Origin: Clostridium sp. UBA2485
GTDB lineage: Bacteria > Bacillota > Clostridia > Clostridiales > Clostridiaceae
NCBI RefSeq assembly: GCF_002341865.1
Contig: NZ_DDOV01000042.1
Location: forward strand, 8,638-25,342
DNA: 16,705 nucleotides
Direction: 5' to 3'
Under the pieces are notes generated by a model that was not told the DNA's origin, searched no databases, and saw only the letters and a program-made list of their open reading frames with translations. Both the position numbers and the translations under genes were made by a program. Shown piece by piece: positions 7,776 to 14,444 of this stretch. The stretch's first letter is position 1. Each line of letters opens with the position of its first letter.

Positions 7776-7904
7776 CTCTTTGCCTCCCTAAAAAATTTAT
7801 CTATATTATAGACAGAATTTCTCTTTTAGCTAACTAGTTTATTTTTACTATTATAAAATAACTTAAAGAAACTCTGAATATAGTTGTTTTTTATAAATAT
7901 TCCT

Positions 7905-8507
7905 CTATTTAAATTTACATTTTAATAAAACTACTCTATCATAGTTTTTTATAGCTCTATCTACTTCATCTTTTCCATCAAAAATAAAGCTCATAGGACC
8001 TATTCCTTCATTTCGCTCTAGCTGTGCAAATAAAATATGCTCTACATCTTTTTCTATCGTTACTTCGTTGTTATAGAATCTCCTAGTTCCATTTAAGTTA
8101 TTACTAAAGTCTATGTTAATTTTAGCTGAATTACTAAACTCATCACCTATAGCAGCAAACTTGAATTCCCCTTTATCACTATATTTATCAGAGTATTGAT
8201 ATAAGCTCATAGTTATATATTTTAAAGTATCGTCTTTATCTAAAGATATAGTTGCCGTATTATCTTTACCTATAAGCTTTCCTTTTTCATAGATACATAA
8301 GCTTATCTCAATATCATCATAATCTTTTAAACTTCCAATTATCTTAAAAGCCTTAAAATCAGTATCAATAGTACCTTGTAATAGTTCTTTTTGTTCTTCT
8401 GAAAAATCACTAAGCGCAATTCTAGGTTCTGTTTTTTCACAGCCTAATAATAAAATACAACTTATTGTTAAAAAAGCCATAAGCAAAATTTTACTAGTTT
8501 TCCCCAT
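7905..8507 (-). CDS. Putative lipoprotein of unknown function
   Basis: A 200-residue secreted lipoprotein. The N-terminus has a basic start (MGKTSK), a hydrophobic core and the lipobox LLGC with the lipidated cysteine at 23, so it should be anchored to the outer face of the membrane after signal peptidase II cleavage. The mature part is mixed alpha/beta and acidic; I do not recognise a domain. The start is ATG at 8507: GGGGGT lies 8 nt upstream, while the in-frame ATG at 8522 forms part of that site. It is divergent from a second lipoprotein gene (8807) across 299 nt, and upstream of the HD-domain gene on the same strand. Confidence 0.8.
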   Translation of the reverse strand: MGKTSKILLMAFLTISCILLLGCEKTEPRIALSDFSEEQKELLQGTIDTDFKAFKIIGSLKDYDDIEISLCIYEKGKLIGKDNTATISLDKDDTLKYITMSLYQYSDKYSDKGEFKFAAIGDEFSNSAKINIDFSNNLNGTRRFYNNEVTIEKDVEHILFAQLERNEGIGPMSFIFDGKDEVDRAIKNYDRVVLLKCKFK

Positions 8508-8659
8508 ATACTTTACCCCCATAAATTTTTATTAATGTACCATAAAGCTTGTTCAACATCTTTAATTACTAAACAAAATTAATTTACTTATATTATATAA
8601 AAAGTAAATTTAATATTATTCTTTTTTGTAGTTATTAAAATTCTTACACTAACAATCCG

Positions 8660-8692
8660 TTAACATATTATTGTAAAATATGTTAATATAAT
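8660..8692 (+). promoter_or_regulatory. Operator-like dyad and -10 box of the 8807 lipoprotein gene
   Basis: TTAACATAT (8660-8668), a 9-nt spacer and ATATGTTAA (8678-8686) form a perfect dyad that directly abuts TATAAT (8687-8692). The dyad covers the -35 to -10 region, a typical repressor position. The same right half and the same spacing occur before the gene at 12400. The regulator is unknown. Confidence 0.55.
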
Positions 8693-8806
8693 AACAGTAT
8701 ACTCTTTAATTAAGTAATTCTATGAAAAGATTTATAATATTTTAAATACTTTATCTAATATATGAAAAAAAGTCAAGTGAAAAATTATTTATTAGGAGGT
8801 AATGCT

Positions 8807-9322
8807 ATGAAATTTAAAAAGTTAATTTCTATGCTTTTAATAGTATTTATTATTCCAATATTCTTAATAGGATGCAGTAAAGCAAATACTGAAGAAAAAT
8901 TAATAGAAGATTTTCTTCGTGCTTTATATGACATAGAAGATTACACTAAAGTTGATCTTAATGAGTTTATTAACAGATATCCTAATGATCAATATACCCT
9001 TAGATATAAAGAATTATTATCAGATGATGCCTTTAAAACAATTACATCTGATAGAGTTAATTATGTGTATCTAAGCTACTTAGTTGCCAATAAAACTAAT
9101 TCTAAGTTCATAGAATTGAAAGAGTTTAAAGAAAGTTATACAGATAAAGTTTATAATTTTAAGGCTATAATAAATTTAAATAATGTAGAAAAAAATACTA
9201 AAGATGATGTAGAGCTTATAGGACAAGTTACTATAGATAAAGTTGATGACAAACTGATAATATCCCAAATGAACAAATTAACTGATGTAGATTTATATTC
9301 AAAACTACCAATTCGTCCTTAA
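8807..9322 (+). CDS. Putative lipoprotein of unknown function
   Basis: A 171-residue lipoprotein with a basic N-terminus (MKFKK), a hydrophobic stretch and the lipobox LIGC, cysteine at 23. The mature region begins with an acidic helical segment and ends with beta-rich sequence; it does not match a family I can name. I prefer ATG at 8807, which has AGGAGG at 8794-8799 and a 7-nt spacer, over the in-frame ATG at 8762, which would put a polar 15-residue extension before the signal peptide. The gene has its own promoter with a dyad at 8660-8692. An A+T-only hairpin at 9329-9375 may end transcription. It is divergent from the lipoprotein at 7905-8507 but shows no obvious sequence kinship with it. 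Confidence 0.8.
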   Translation: MKFKKLISMLLIVFIIPIFLIGCSKANTEEKLIEDFLRALYDIEDYTKVDLNEFINRYPNDQYTLRYKELLSDDAFKTITSDRVNYVYLSYLVANKTNSKFIELKEFKESYTDKVYNFKAIINLNNVEKNTKDDVELIGQVTIDKVDDKLIISQMNKLTDVDLYSKLPIRP

Positions 9323-9328
9323 TTTTAG

Positions 9329-9380
9329 AATAAAATAATTAATTATATATTTATGAATCAACTGATTATTTTATTTTTTA
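9329..9380 (+). terminator. Weak intrinsic terminator after the 8807 lipoprotein gene
   Basis: AATAAAATAAT (9329-9339) and ATTATTTTATT (9365-9375) pair perfectly over a 25-nt loop and lead into a T tract (9374-9379). The stem has no G-C pairs, so efficiency is doubtful. Confidence 0.4.
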
Positions 9381-9414
9381 TATTTAAAACCTATTAAAAG
9401 AGATACTATAAAGC

Positions 9415-9464
9415 AATATACTCCGCTTTAATAAAAATATCTATTTATTAAAACGGAGTATATT
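9415..9464. repeat. Long hairpin overlapping the end of the HD-gene remnant
   Basis: Inverted arms of 21 nt (9415-9435 and 9444-9464) with one mismatch enclose the loop AATATCTA. The right arm covers the last codons and the TAA of the HD-gene remnant (minus). It may be the former terminator of that gene. Confidence 0.6.
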
Positions 9465-9525
9465 CCTCTAATTTTATTTCTTTAACTTTAAATACTTCTA
9501 TTACTGTTTTTATAATCACCGAAAA
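9448..9525 (-). pseudogene. 3' remnant of a second HD-domain gene
   Basis: Read on the minus strand, this stretch encodes about 25 residues ending in TAA. They align with the C-terminus of the intact HD-domain protein at 7212-7775: EVFKVKEIKLEEYTPF here against EALKVRERELNLEGYTLL there, and the nucleotides match closely too. A stop in the frame immediately upstream and no recognisable HD motif show that only the tail survives. It is either a decayed duplicate or an old paralogue truncated by a rearrangement at the left side of the accessory patch. The rest of the 572-nt gap 9323-9894 holds the hairpins, direct repeat, terminator and microsatellite listed separately. Confidence 0.7.
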
Positions 9526-9659
9526 TCATCTTTCTCAAAAAATCATTACTCATTCTTCCATCCACTTTTCGATGATAGATGAACTGTGATTAGTAAAGAT
9601 TTAATTGATATTACAGTGATTTTGTATCAGCAATACAGGATACAAAAGAATTAAAAAAT

Positions 9660-9675
9660 ATTTTTACAAGGCACA
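9660..9675 (+). repeat. 16-bp direct repeat, left copy (possible att site)
   Basis: ATTTTTACAAGGCACA is repeated exactly at 12119-12134 in the same orientation, 2,459 bp away, bracketing the TetR/hydrolase genes and the recombinase remnant. It could be an attachment-site duplication or a copied piece of recombinase-flanking DNA. Confidence 0.5.
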
Positions 9676-9748
9676 CTTGTTGAGGGCAATGAGTCATAAA
9701 AGATTACATCAAATGAATACTGAGTGAAATTATCGGTTTTCTTAAAAT

Positions 9749-9797
9749 AAAAAAAGAACTTATTGCAACTCACATTTATGAATTGACAATAAGTTCT
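9749..9797 (-). terminator. Intrinsic terminator of the TetR/hydrolase operon
   Basis: Perfect 11-bp arms AGAACTTATTG (9755-9765) and CAATAAGTTCT (9787-9797). On the minus strand the hairpin runs into seven T's (9749-9755). It lies about 100 nt past the hydrolase stop. The 21-nt loop is long. Confidence 0.6.
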
Positions 9798-9847
9798 CTA
9801 TAAGTATACTGTTTTATTTGAGTTAGTAGCCAAAAAATTATCGGCAC

Positions 9848-9883
9848 TTCTTATTCTTATTCTTATTCTTATTCTTATTCTTA
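9848..9883. repeat. Hexamer microsatellite (TTCTTA)6
   Basis: Six perfect tandem copies of TTCTTA, 11 nt beyond the hydrolase stop codon. It lies in the 3' untranslated region between the stop and the terminator, so length changes would not alter a protein. Confidence 0.9.
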
Positions 9884-9894
9884 GCTTTTTACTA

Positions 9895-10842
9895 TTAATC
9901 TAAAAATTTCCTTAGTTCTTCTGCGATTTCTTTAGATTGTGAGTGGTGAAGGTAGTGGTTTCCAGGCAATTCAACGATCTTACCCTTAACCGATTTTTCA
10001 ATTTGCTTTTGGTGAAGTTCAAGCCATCCTTCTGGATTTGTTTCATTTTCCGCAACAAACAATAATAAAGGAAGTTCTTTTGGAAACGACAGTTTTTTTG
10101 CAGAATTAAAACTCTGCCCTATTAACTTCAGTTCATTTCGCACGGTCTTATTTCCCATATTTTTCATGGTAATCATGCGCAATTGATCAGAAGACTCTTC
10201 ATTCATATTTTCACCCATGAAGCTTTCAGGATTCAATTTTACTATCAATCTGAATATTCCTGATTTTTGCACGAAGTTGATTAATCTATCATCAAAACCT
10301 GGCCAAGGTTGGTTCGGAACACTTGAATCAATCCCAACAAAAGCTTTGACACCCTCTGGAAAAGTATTGACATAGTTCAACCCATAAATGCCTGCAATTG
10401 AGTGACCCATCAAAATAAAGGAGTCTATATTTAATTGTTTAACAACATCATGAATCTCCTCAACCATATTTTCTGCTGTTCGCTCACGCTCCGTTTGCCC
10501 GCTTAATCCATAGCCAAAGGGTTCGATAACAACCACACGATAATCACTTTTAAGTTCATCAATCAGCGGCTTGAAATCAATACTTGGACTTGCCGTGCCA
10601 TAGCCTGTTAAAAGAACAATTGTTTCTTCGCCCTTACCTTCAATAAGTACGTTCATCGTGCCATCAAAAACCTCTAATTTCTGTCCATAATCTACAATTT
10701 TCTTAGACTCACTTCGTAAACTTAAACGGTGAGCTGTAAAGATTCCACCCAATGCTAAGGCTATTATCAGTACAAGTGCAAGAGCACTTATCTTTAGGAT
10801 ATGCAGAATTTGTTTAATACCACTTTTTTTATTTTCGTTCAT
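9895..10842 (-). CDS. Alpha/beta hydrolase with N-terminal membrane anchor
   Basis: A 315-residue alpha/beta-fold hydrolase. An N-terminal hydrophobic segment (about 13-34) after a basic tip suggests a signal anchor, placing the catalytic domain outside the membrane. Visible elements are the oxyanion-loop region LLTGYG (78-83), the nucleophile elbow GHSIAG (146-151, Ser148), and a C-terminal GNHYLHH with the likely catalytic His at 296 or 299. The acid residue cannot be fixed. Substrate unknown: ester, lactone or lipid are all possible. AGGAGG lies 6 nt before ATG, and the start overlaps the 3' end of the TetR gene by 14 bp, so the two are co-transcribed and probably translationally coupled. 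Base composition is richer in G+C than the flanking genes, suggesting transfer. Confidence 0.88.
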   Translation of the reverse strand: MNENKKSGIKQILHILKISALALVLIIALALGGIFTAHRLSLRSESKKIVDYGQKLEVFDGTMNVLIEGKGEETIVLLTGYGTASPSIDFKPLIDELKSDYRVVVIEPFGYGLSGQTERERTAENMVEEIHDVVKQLNIDSFILMGHSIAGIYGLNYVNTFPEGVKAFVGIDSSVPNQPWPGFDDRLINFVQKSGIFRLIVKLNPESFMGENMNEESSDQLRMITMKNMGNKTVRNELKLIGQSFNSAKKLSFPKELPLLLFVAENETNPEGWLELHQKQIEKSVKGKIVELPGNHYLHHSQSKEIAEELRKFLD

Positions 10843-11485
10843 TTTCTGCCTCCTCTTTCTTTATTTCACTAATAATTTTTTCTATAATTTCATCGCTTAG
10901 TACATCAACTCCTATACCATCGAAGACATATTTCGCTGCATAAACTTTATCCCAAAAAGTATCTATAGTGTTGGGAAATAAAGATACCATAAACCAAGTA
11001 TTTAATAATAGGACAATAATCTCTGAAATCTGCTTTGGGAACTTCACATCAAGTGATCCATCCCTGTTTCCTTCGTCTATGTATAATTCAACTTGGGGTG
11101 ATAGGACCTCGTTGCTATTAATCATACGCATCATGAAAAGTTTTGGATTATTAAATAAAGGAAATGCCATCTCAAATGAAGCTCTAACATCTTTATTAAT
11201 TAGCGTTTCCATTAGTAAATGTTGAATTTTTTCTAAGCCATTTAGATCTTGGCGCTTACTAATTGCCTCTATATACTCTGAGCCTGGAACAAGTCGCTTT
11301 ACAACTCCATCAATAATCTCTTCTTTTGATCTAAAGTGGTGGTAAATCGCTCCACGCGACAAGCCATCTAATTCGTTGACAATATCTTGGATGGTCGTTT
11401 TCTCATAACCTTTTTCTACAAACAGCCGCGTCGATGCATCTAAAATATCTCTAATTGTGTCTTCAGTACTATACCTTTTACTCAT
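10829..11485 (-). CDS. TetR/AcrR-family transcriptional repressor
   Basis: A 218-residue regulator. Residues 7-55 form the TetR helix-turn-helix: IRDILDASTRLFVEKGYEKT, TTIQDIVNEL, then the recognition helix SRGAIYHHFRSKEEI. The C-terminal all-helical part (about 60-210) is the usual ligand-binding and dimer domain, whose ligand cannot be read. AGGAGG is 11 nt upstream of ATG, slightly far; GGAGAG is closer. Downstream it overlaps the hydrolase gene. Upstream are two palindromic AACAT-N9-ATGTT sites, each just after a -10 box, which points to autorepression. A small inducing molecule, perhaps a hydrolase substrate, is a reasonable inference only. Confidence 0.93.
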   Translation of the reverse strand: MSKRYSTEDTIRDILDASTRLFVEKGYEKTTIQDIVNELDGLSRGAIYHHFRSKEEIIDGVVKRLVPGSEYIEAISKRQDLNGLEKIQHLLMETLINKDVRASFEMAFPLFNNPKLFMMRMINSNEVLSPQVELYIDEGNRDGSLDVKFPKQISEIIVLLLNTWFMVSLFPNTIDTFWDKVYAAKYVFDGIGVDVLSDEIIEKIISEIKKEEAENERK

Positions 11486-11506
11486 TACTCAGCTCTCCTC
11501 CTAACA

Positions 11507-11634
11507 AACATTTAGTCGGTATGTTCTAGACTACACTCCATTTCAATTTATGTAAACAAACTTAATCACTTATCATAAATTTCTAGTTTCTTCTGGGTTA
11601 AAAGATAATTTCCTTAATGGTTCTATTCTCTAAC
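11507..11634 (-). promoter_or_regulatory. Proximal TetR promoter/operator copy
   Basis: Operator AACAT-TTAGTCGGT-ATGTT at 11507-11525. On the minus strand the -35 is TTTACA (11551-11556) and the -10 is TAGTCT (11528-11533) with a 17-nt spacer, a weakened version of the distal copy. The block is an imperfect direct duplicate of 11697-11818, and the matching sequence extends to 11634. Confidence 0.7.
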
Positions 11635-11696
11635 CCTGTTTTTAGTGCTGTCTCCTAAGACATTCTTTAATCCTCCTTTAATCTTTTTCCGAAAAA

Positions 11697-11818
11697 AACA
11701 TTCATTCGGTATGTTTTATATTACACTCTATTTTACTTTATGTCAACAAATTAAATCACTTGTTGTAAAATTCCTTCTCGCTTAAAAGATAGTTGCTTAA
11801 TGGTTCTATTCTCTAGCC
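11697..11818 (-). promoter_or_regulatory. Distal TetR promoter/operator copy
   Basis: Operator AACAT-TCATTCGGT-ATGTT at 11697-11715. On the minus strand a near-consensus promoter precedes it: TTGACA (11741-11746), 17 nt, TAATAT (11718-11723). Downstream AAAGGAGG is followed by ATG TCT TAG, an abortive start. Operator placement right after the -10 fits repression by the TetR protein. Confidence 0.72.
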
Positions 11819-12076
11819 GACATTCACAATGATATCCGTAATTTTTTCGGCATAGTTATTGAACTAATAGAATCACCACCTATGCAAAAGATTACCTTAC
11901 CTCGTAAGAAATAGGAAAAAGAAGCAATAAAATTCTATACTAAAGAAGAATTAAAAGAGCTTTTGACACATCTTTCGCTTTCTAAAAACGATAAAATTAA
12001 GACTTTCTTTCCAGTGATCGCTTTTACTAGTATGAGAAAGTCAGAGGTTCTAAGCTTCCACAGGAACCACAAATGA
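11819..12076 (+). pseudogene. Decayed tyrosine recombinase (integrase) fragment
   Basis: One frame can be read through an internal TAG at 11912-11914. The first part ends in PPMQKITLPRKK, like the end of an integrase core-binding domain. After the stop, FYTKEELKELLTHL and then AFTSMRKSEVLSF match the start of the catalytic domain, the latter being box I with the catalytic Arg (usual form FTGMRxSE). The match then breaks off and the frame stops at 12074, so the remaining catalytic residues (HxxR, H/W, Tyr) are missing, apparently through a deletion. The N-terminal portion is also missing. It belongs to the phage/ICE integrase family and is not functional. It probably marks an old mobile element around the TetR/hydrolase genes. 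Confidence 0.75.
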
Positions 12077-12118
12077 TTTACATACTGGTGAGAAGTTCGT
12101 CAGTTATATCAAGTTTTA

Positions 12119-12134
12119 ATTTTTACAAGGCACA
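12119..12134 (+). repeat. 16-bp direct repeat, right copy (possible att site)
   Basis: Exact copy of ATTTTTACAAGGCACA at 9660-9675. It lies about 40 nt after the recombinase remnant, where an attachment site is often found. The following sequence (AAAAAAGCCCAC at about 12154) looks like half of a lost terminator. Confidence 0.5.
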
Positions 12135-12323
12135 TCTCTTTCATTTCAAAACAAAAAAGCCCACAAACATCACTCATCACAGCATTTGCAGATTTCAATT
12201 TTTCTCCCCCACAGCCCCTTCCATTCTATACTATTAATTTATTTTATCATTAACTCAAAGTTTTAATTGATAATTACATAGAGTTCTACAGTATATAATG
12301 TGAAACTTACAATATATTTATAT

Positions 12324-12356
12324 ATTACATATAATTAAAAGATATGTTAATATAAA
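12324..12356 (+). promoter_or_regulatory. Operator-like dyad and -10 box of the Nim-like gene
   Basis: ATTACATAT (12324-12332), 9 nt, ATATGTTAA (12342-12350), then TATAAA (12351-12356). The 14-mer ATATGTTAATATAA is identical to 8678-8691 upstream of the lipoprotein gene, and the half-site spacing is the same. The left half is imperfect. Confidence 0.45.
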
Positions 12357-12399
12357 ACTAATCTTATTTAAATAATTAAAAGATGTGGAGGTATTTTCA

Positions 12400-12867
12400 A
12401 TGTTTAAAGAGATGATAAAGATTAGCAAGGCAATGGACAATAAAGATATATTTGCACTATTAGAAAGAGGACAAGAAGGCACTTTAGGTACTATAGGTGA
12501 AACTGGTTATCCTTACTGTACAACTTTAAATTATGTATACTACAATGATGCTATTTATTTTCATTGTGCTCCTGTAGGACATAAACTTGATAATATAAAT
12601 TTTAATAATAAAGTATGTTTTTCAATTGTTGATAATATTGAAGTTTTATCTAAAACATTCAATACTAAATTTGAAAATGTAATAATCTTTGGAAAGGCTG
12701 AAAATATTGAAGAAGAAAAAGAAAAAAAGGCTGTATTACTAAAATTTATTGAAAAATATTCTTCTGATTTTATGGAAGAAGGAAAAAAATATATAGATAA
12801 AGCTTTTTCTAAAGCTAACATTATAAAAATTAGTATAGATCATATAACAGGAAAATGTAAAAAGTAA
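12400..12867 (+). CDS. Pyridoxamine 5'-phosphate oxidase-like flavoprotein (Nim family)
   Basis: A 155-residue protein of the FMN-binding split-barrel fold, in the subgroup that includes 5-nitroimidazole reductases (Nim) and related flavin-binding proteins. Typical segments: GTLGTIGETGYPY (27-39), LNYVYYNDAIYFHCAPVGHKLDNI with the conserved GHKLDNI at 60-66, KVCFSIV, and FENVIIFGKA. The family binds FMN or other cofactors; the physiological substrate is unknown, and drug resistance cannot be concluded. The start is ATG at 12400 because GGAGG (12387-12391) lies 8 nt upstream; a GTG at 12385 overlaps that site. It is monocistronic, with a dyad-bearing promoter and a hairpin at 12889-12931 downstream. 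Confidence 0.9.
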   Translation: MFKEMIKISKAMDNKDIFALLERGQEGTLGTIGETGYPYCTTLNYVYYNDAIYFHCAPVGHKLDNINFNNKVCFSIVDNIEVLSKTFNTKFENVIIFGKAENIEEEKEKKAVLLKFIEKYSSDFMEEGKKYIDKAFSKANIIKISIDHITGKCKK

Positions 12868-12888
12868 ATTATTTTTAAAGGCAAATGT

Positions 12889-12931
12889 AGATTTCTAATC
12901 TGAATATTTGATCTATTCAGACTAGAAATCT
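12889..12931. terminator. Hairpin after the Nim-like gene
   Basis: 18-nt arms (12889-12906 and 12914-12931) with one A:C mismatch around loop TTTGATC. It is stable, but the following T tract is short. It may act for both the Nim-like gene and the converging minus-strand gene. Confidence 0.6.
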
Positions 12932-13054
12932 CTTTAATAGAAACTATTAGCAAATTGTATAAATTCAAGCTTTATTTTAATCTTTTATAAGATATTGAAG
13001 ATATCAATGTTTTATTTAATAGTCCTAAAAGAATAGTATTTTCTTTTACATGCC

Positions 13055-13360
13055 TTATTCTAAATATCTTTTAGGTAAAGCTATTTTTTTAAGCCTAACT
13101 ATAATAAAAAATATTATTCTATCTATAAAAATAATTGTAAGGATAAATAAAAAGCTTATAGTATATTTTTCATAAAAATAAGCAGCAGCAATACAATATA
13201 TTGCAGTTATAAACTTCCATAAGAATTGAATTCTTAAAAAGCTCTTCATATCTTTAATGTGATACCAATTATTCCTGTTATCTACTCTTTCATTATTTAT
13301 AAAACCATAAATTATTAAAAACATGGCATAAATAATACAAATTATAGATAGTACATTCAT
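13055..13360 (-). CDS. Small integral membrane protein, function unknown
   Basis: A 101-residue protein with about three transmembrane helices (2-20, 43-63, 67-90). A conserved-looking polar loop lies between the first two (NNERVDNRNNWYHIKDMKSF) and a basic C-terminus (KKIALPKRYLE) follows. I do not recognise the family. The start is supported by GGAGG 8 nt before ATG. It lies 76 nt after the AAC(3) gene on the same strand. A possible -10 (TATAAT, 13395-13400 on the minus strand) and an imperfect hairpin (13402-13424) are in that gap, so it may be a separate unit or read through from AAC(3). Confidence 0.7.
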   Translation of the reverse strand: MNVLSIICIIYAMFLIIYGFINNERVDNRNNWYHIKDMKSFLRIQFLWKFITAIYCIAAAYFYEKYTISFLFILTIIFIDRIIFFIIVRLKKIALPKRYLE

Positions 13361-13436
13361 AGAATACGCCTCCGAAATTATTGATTCTATGATTATTATA
13401 TGTAGATGCTAAATAAGCTTCTACTTTAATAAATTC

Positions 13437-14246
13437 TTACTCCCCCTTATTTTTCTTAAACCATTCTGTTGCAAAATCTACTGCTGTTTTTTGATGAAAT
13501 AATTTACTCTCAGCTTGTCCTACCAATCCTCTACTCACATTATGCTTTTTCTCAAATTCTAAGCCTATAGAATTAAAATCTTCGCTATCTAAATCAATAT
13601 CCCTAAAAGTCTTCCAAACTCTCTTACCATTTTCTAAAATAGGTGCAGCTAATTCTGTATACATTCTTACATTAGATTTATATTCACTTAAGTGAAAAGA
13701 GGTATTATTCTCATAAGGTACTCCTAGCAGTAGTACATATCCATTTATATTATAAACTTTTCCTAGAGGTGATGTCTCTCCTAGTGAATCCTCTAAATTA
13801 TGAACCCCTATAATATCTTCTGAATCCTTACCCCAGGCAGTAAAAGAAGCCTGTGGATGATCACTCCTTAACACATTAGGAAAACTTCTAAAAGCTTCTG
13901 CAATTCTTCCCATTCCTCTTGTAGGGGTTATATGTTTATCAAAGGCAGGCATAGTTTCTCTAATTATTTCATACCATTGTTCAGGTACAGGAGGATTTCC
14001 CCAATAGCAAGGTTCTGAGTAATCTCCTGTTTGAGCTGGCATAATAATGTTGCCTTCCACTGTAATTATATCCATAAGTGATTTTATTACTGATACAGCC
14101 CCTCCACAAACCCAGCCTATAGAACTTAAAGAGGAATGTACAATAACAGTCATTCCTTTTTTAAGTCCCAATGCGGTTAAATCTTTTTTTAGGCTTTCTA
14201 TAGTGTTTATAGTATTGGTATTTTCTATTATAATTCCCTCTCTCAT
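13437..14246 (-). CDS. AAC(3)-family aminoglycoside N-acetyltransferase-like protein
   Basis: A 269-residue protein of the antibiotic N-acetyltransferase AAC(3) family, which uses acetyl-CoA to acetylate the 3-amino group of aminoglycosides. Family landmarks: HSSLSSIGWVCGG (37-49), IIMPAQTGDY (67-76), TPTRGMGRIAEAFR (107-120), RSDHPQASFTAWG (127-139), SPLGKV (159-164), LLLGV (172-176) and SFHLSE (183-188). Length is normal and nothing is truncated. Many chromosomal members do not give strong resistance and have unknown natural substrates, so the drug phenotype is open. AAGGGAAGG lies 8 nt before ATG. Only 15 nt separate it from the zinc-ribbon gene upstream, so they form an operon. Confidence 0.92.
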   Translation of the reverse strand: MREGIIIENTNTINTIESLKKDLTALGLKKGMTVIVHSSLSSIGWVCGGAVSVIKSLMDIITVEGNIIMPAQTGDYSEPCYWGNPPVPEQWYEIIRETMPAFDKHITPTRGMGRIAEAFRSFPNVLRSDHPQASFTAWGKDSEDIIGVHNLEDSLGETSPLGKVYNINGYVLLLGVPYENNTSFHLSEYKSNVRMYTELAAPILENGKRVWKTFRDIDLDSEDFNSIGLEFEKKHNVSRGLVGQAESKLFHQKTAVDFATEWFKKNKGE

Positions 14247-14261
14247 TTCTTCTACCTTCCC

Positions 14262-14444
14262 TTATTTAAAATCCTCTGGAAAATCTACAGTAAAATCAAA
14301 AACTGTACCACAATCAGTACAAACATTAGCATAAAGTTTTGATCCTAATGCAAAAATTTTGTCCATAGGTTCTAATAATATAGTTTTGCTTGCAACTCTT
14401 TTAATTTCAGTAGAATTACATTTAGGACACTTTAGTTCTTCCAC
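14262..14444 (-). CDS. Small zinc-ribbon protein
   Basis: A 60-residue protein with two Cys-x2-Cys knuckles, CPKC at 6-9 and CTDC at 42-45, separated by a basic and hydrophobic strand region. This is a zinc-ribbon fold expected to bind one zinc and possibly nucleic acid or a protein. The start is GTG at 14444: AAAGGGGGAA lies 8 nt upstream and no in-frame ATG is near. It is the first gene of a pair with the AAC(3)-like gene, 15 nt apart. Its function is not readable. Confidence 0.75.
   Translation of the reverse strand: MEELKCPKCNSTEIKRVASKTILLEPMDKIFALGSKLYANVCTDCGTVFDFTVDFPEDFK

Noticed and set aside
8660..8686. CIRCE (HrcA) element
   Set aside because: The N9 spacing and TTA/TAA ends agree, but the half-site TTAACATAT differs from TTAGCACTC, and the gene is not a chaperone.
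9848..9883. CRISPR-like array
   Set aside because: The copies are contiguous hexamers without spacers, so this is a microsatellite.
10968..11225. Plus-strand open frame opposite the TetR gene
   Set aside because: It is a shadow of the TetR coding frame with no start signal or domain.
11664..11672. Small gene started by AAAGGAGG upstream of TetR
   Set aside because: The start codon is followed by TCT and then TAG, so there is no product; it is a duplication scar.
14047..14334. Plus-strand open frame across the AAC(3)/zinc-ribbon junction
   Set aside because: It overlaps two well-supported genes on the other strand and has no ribosome site.
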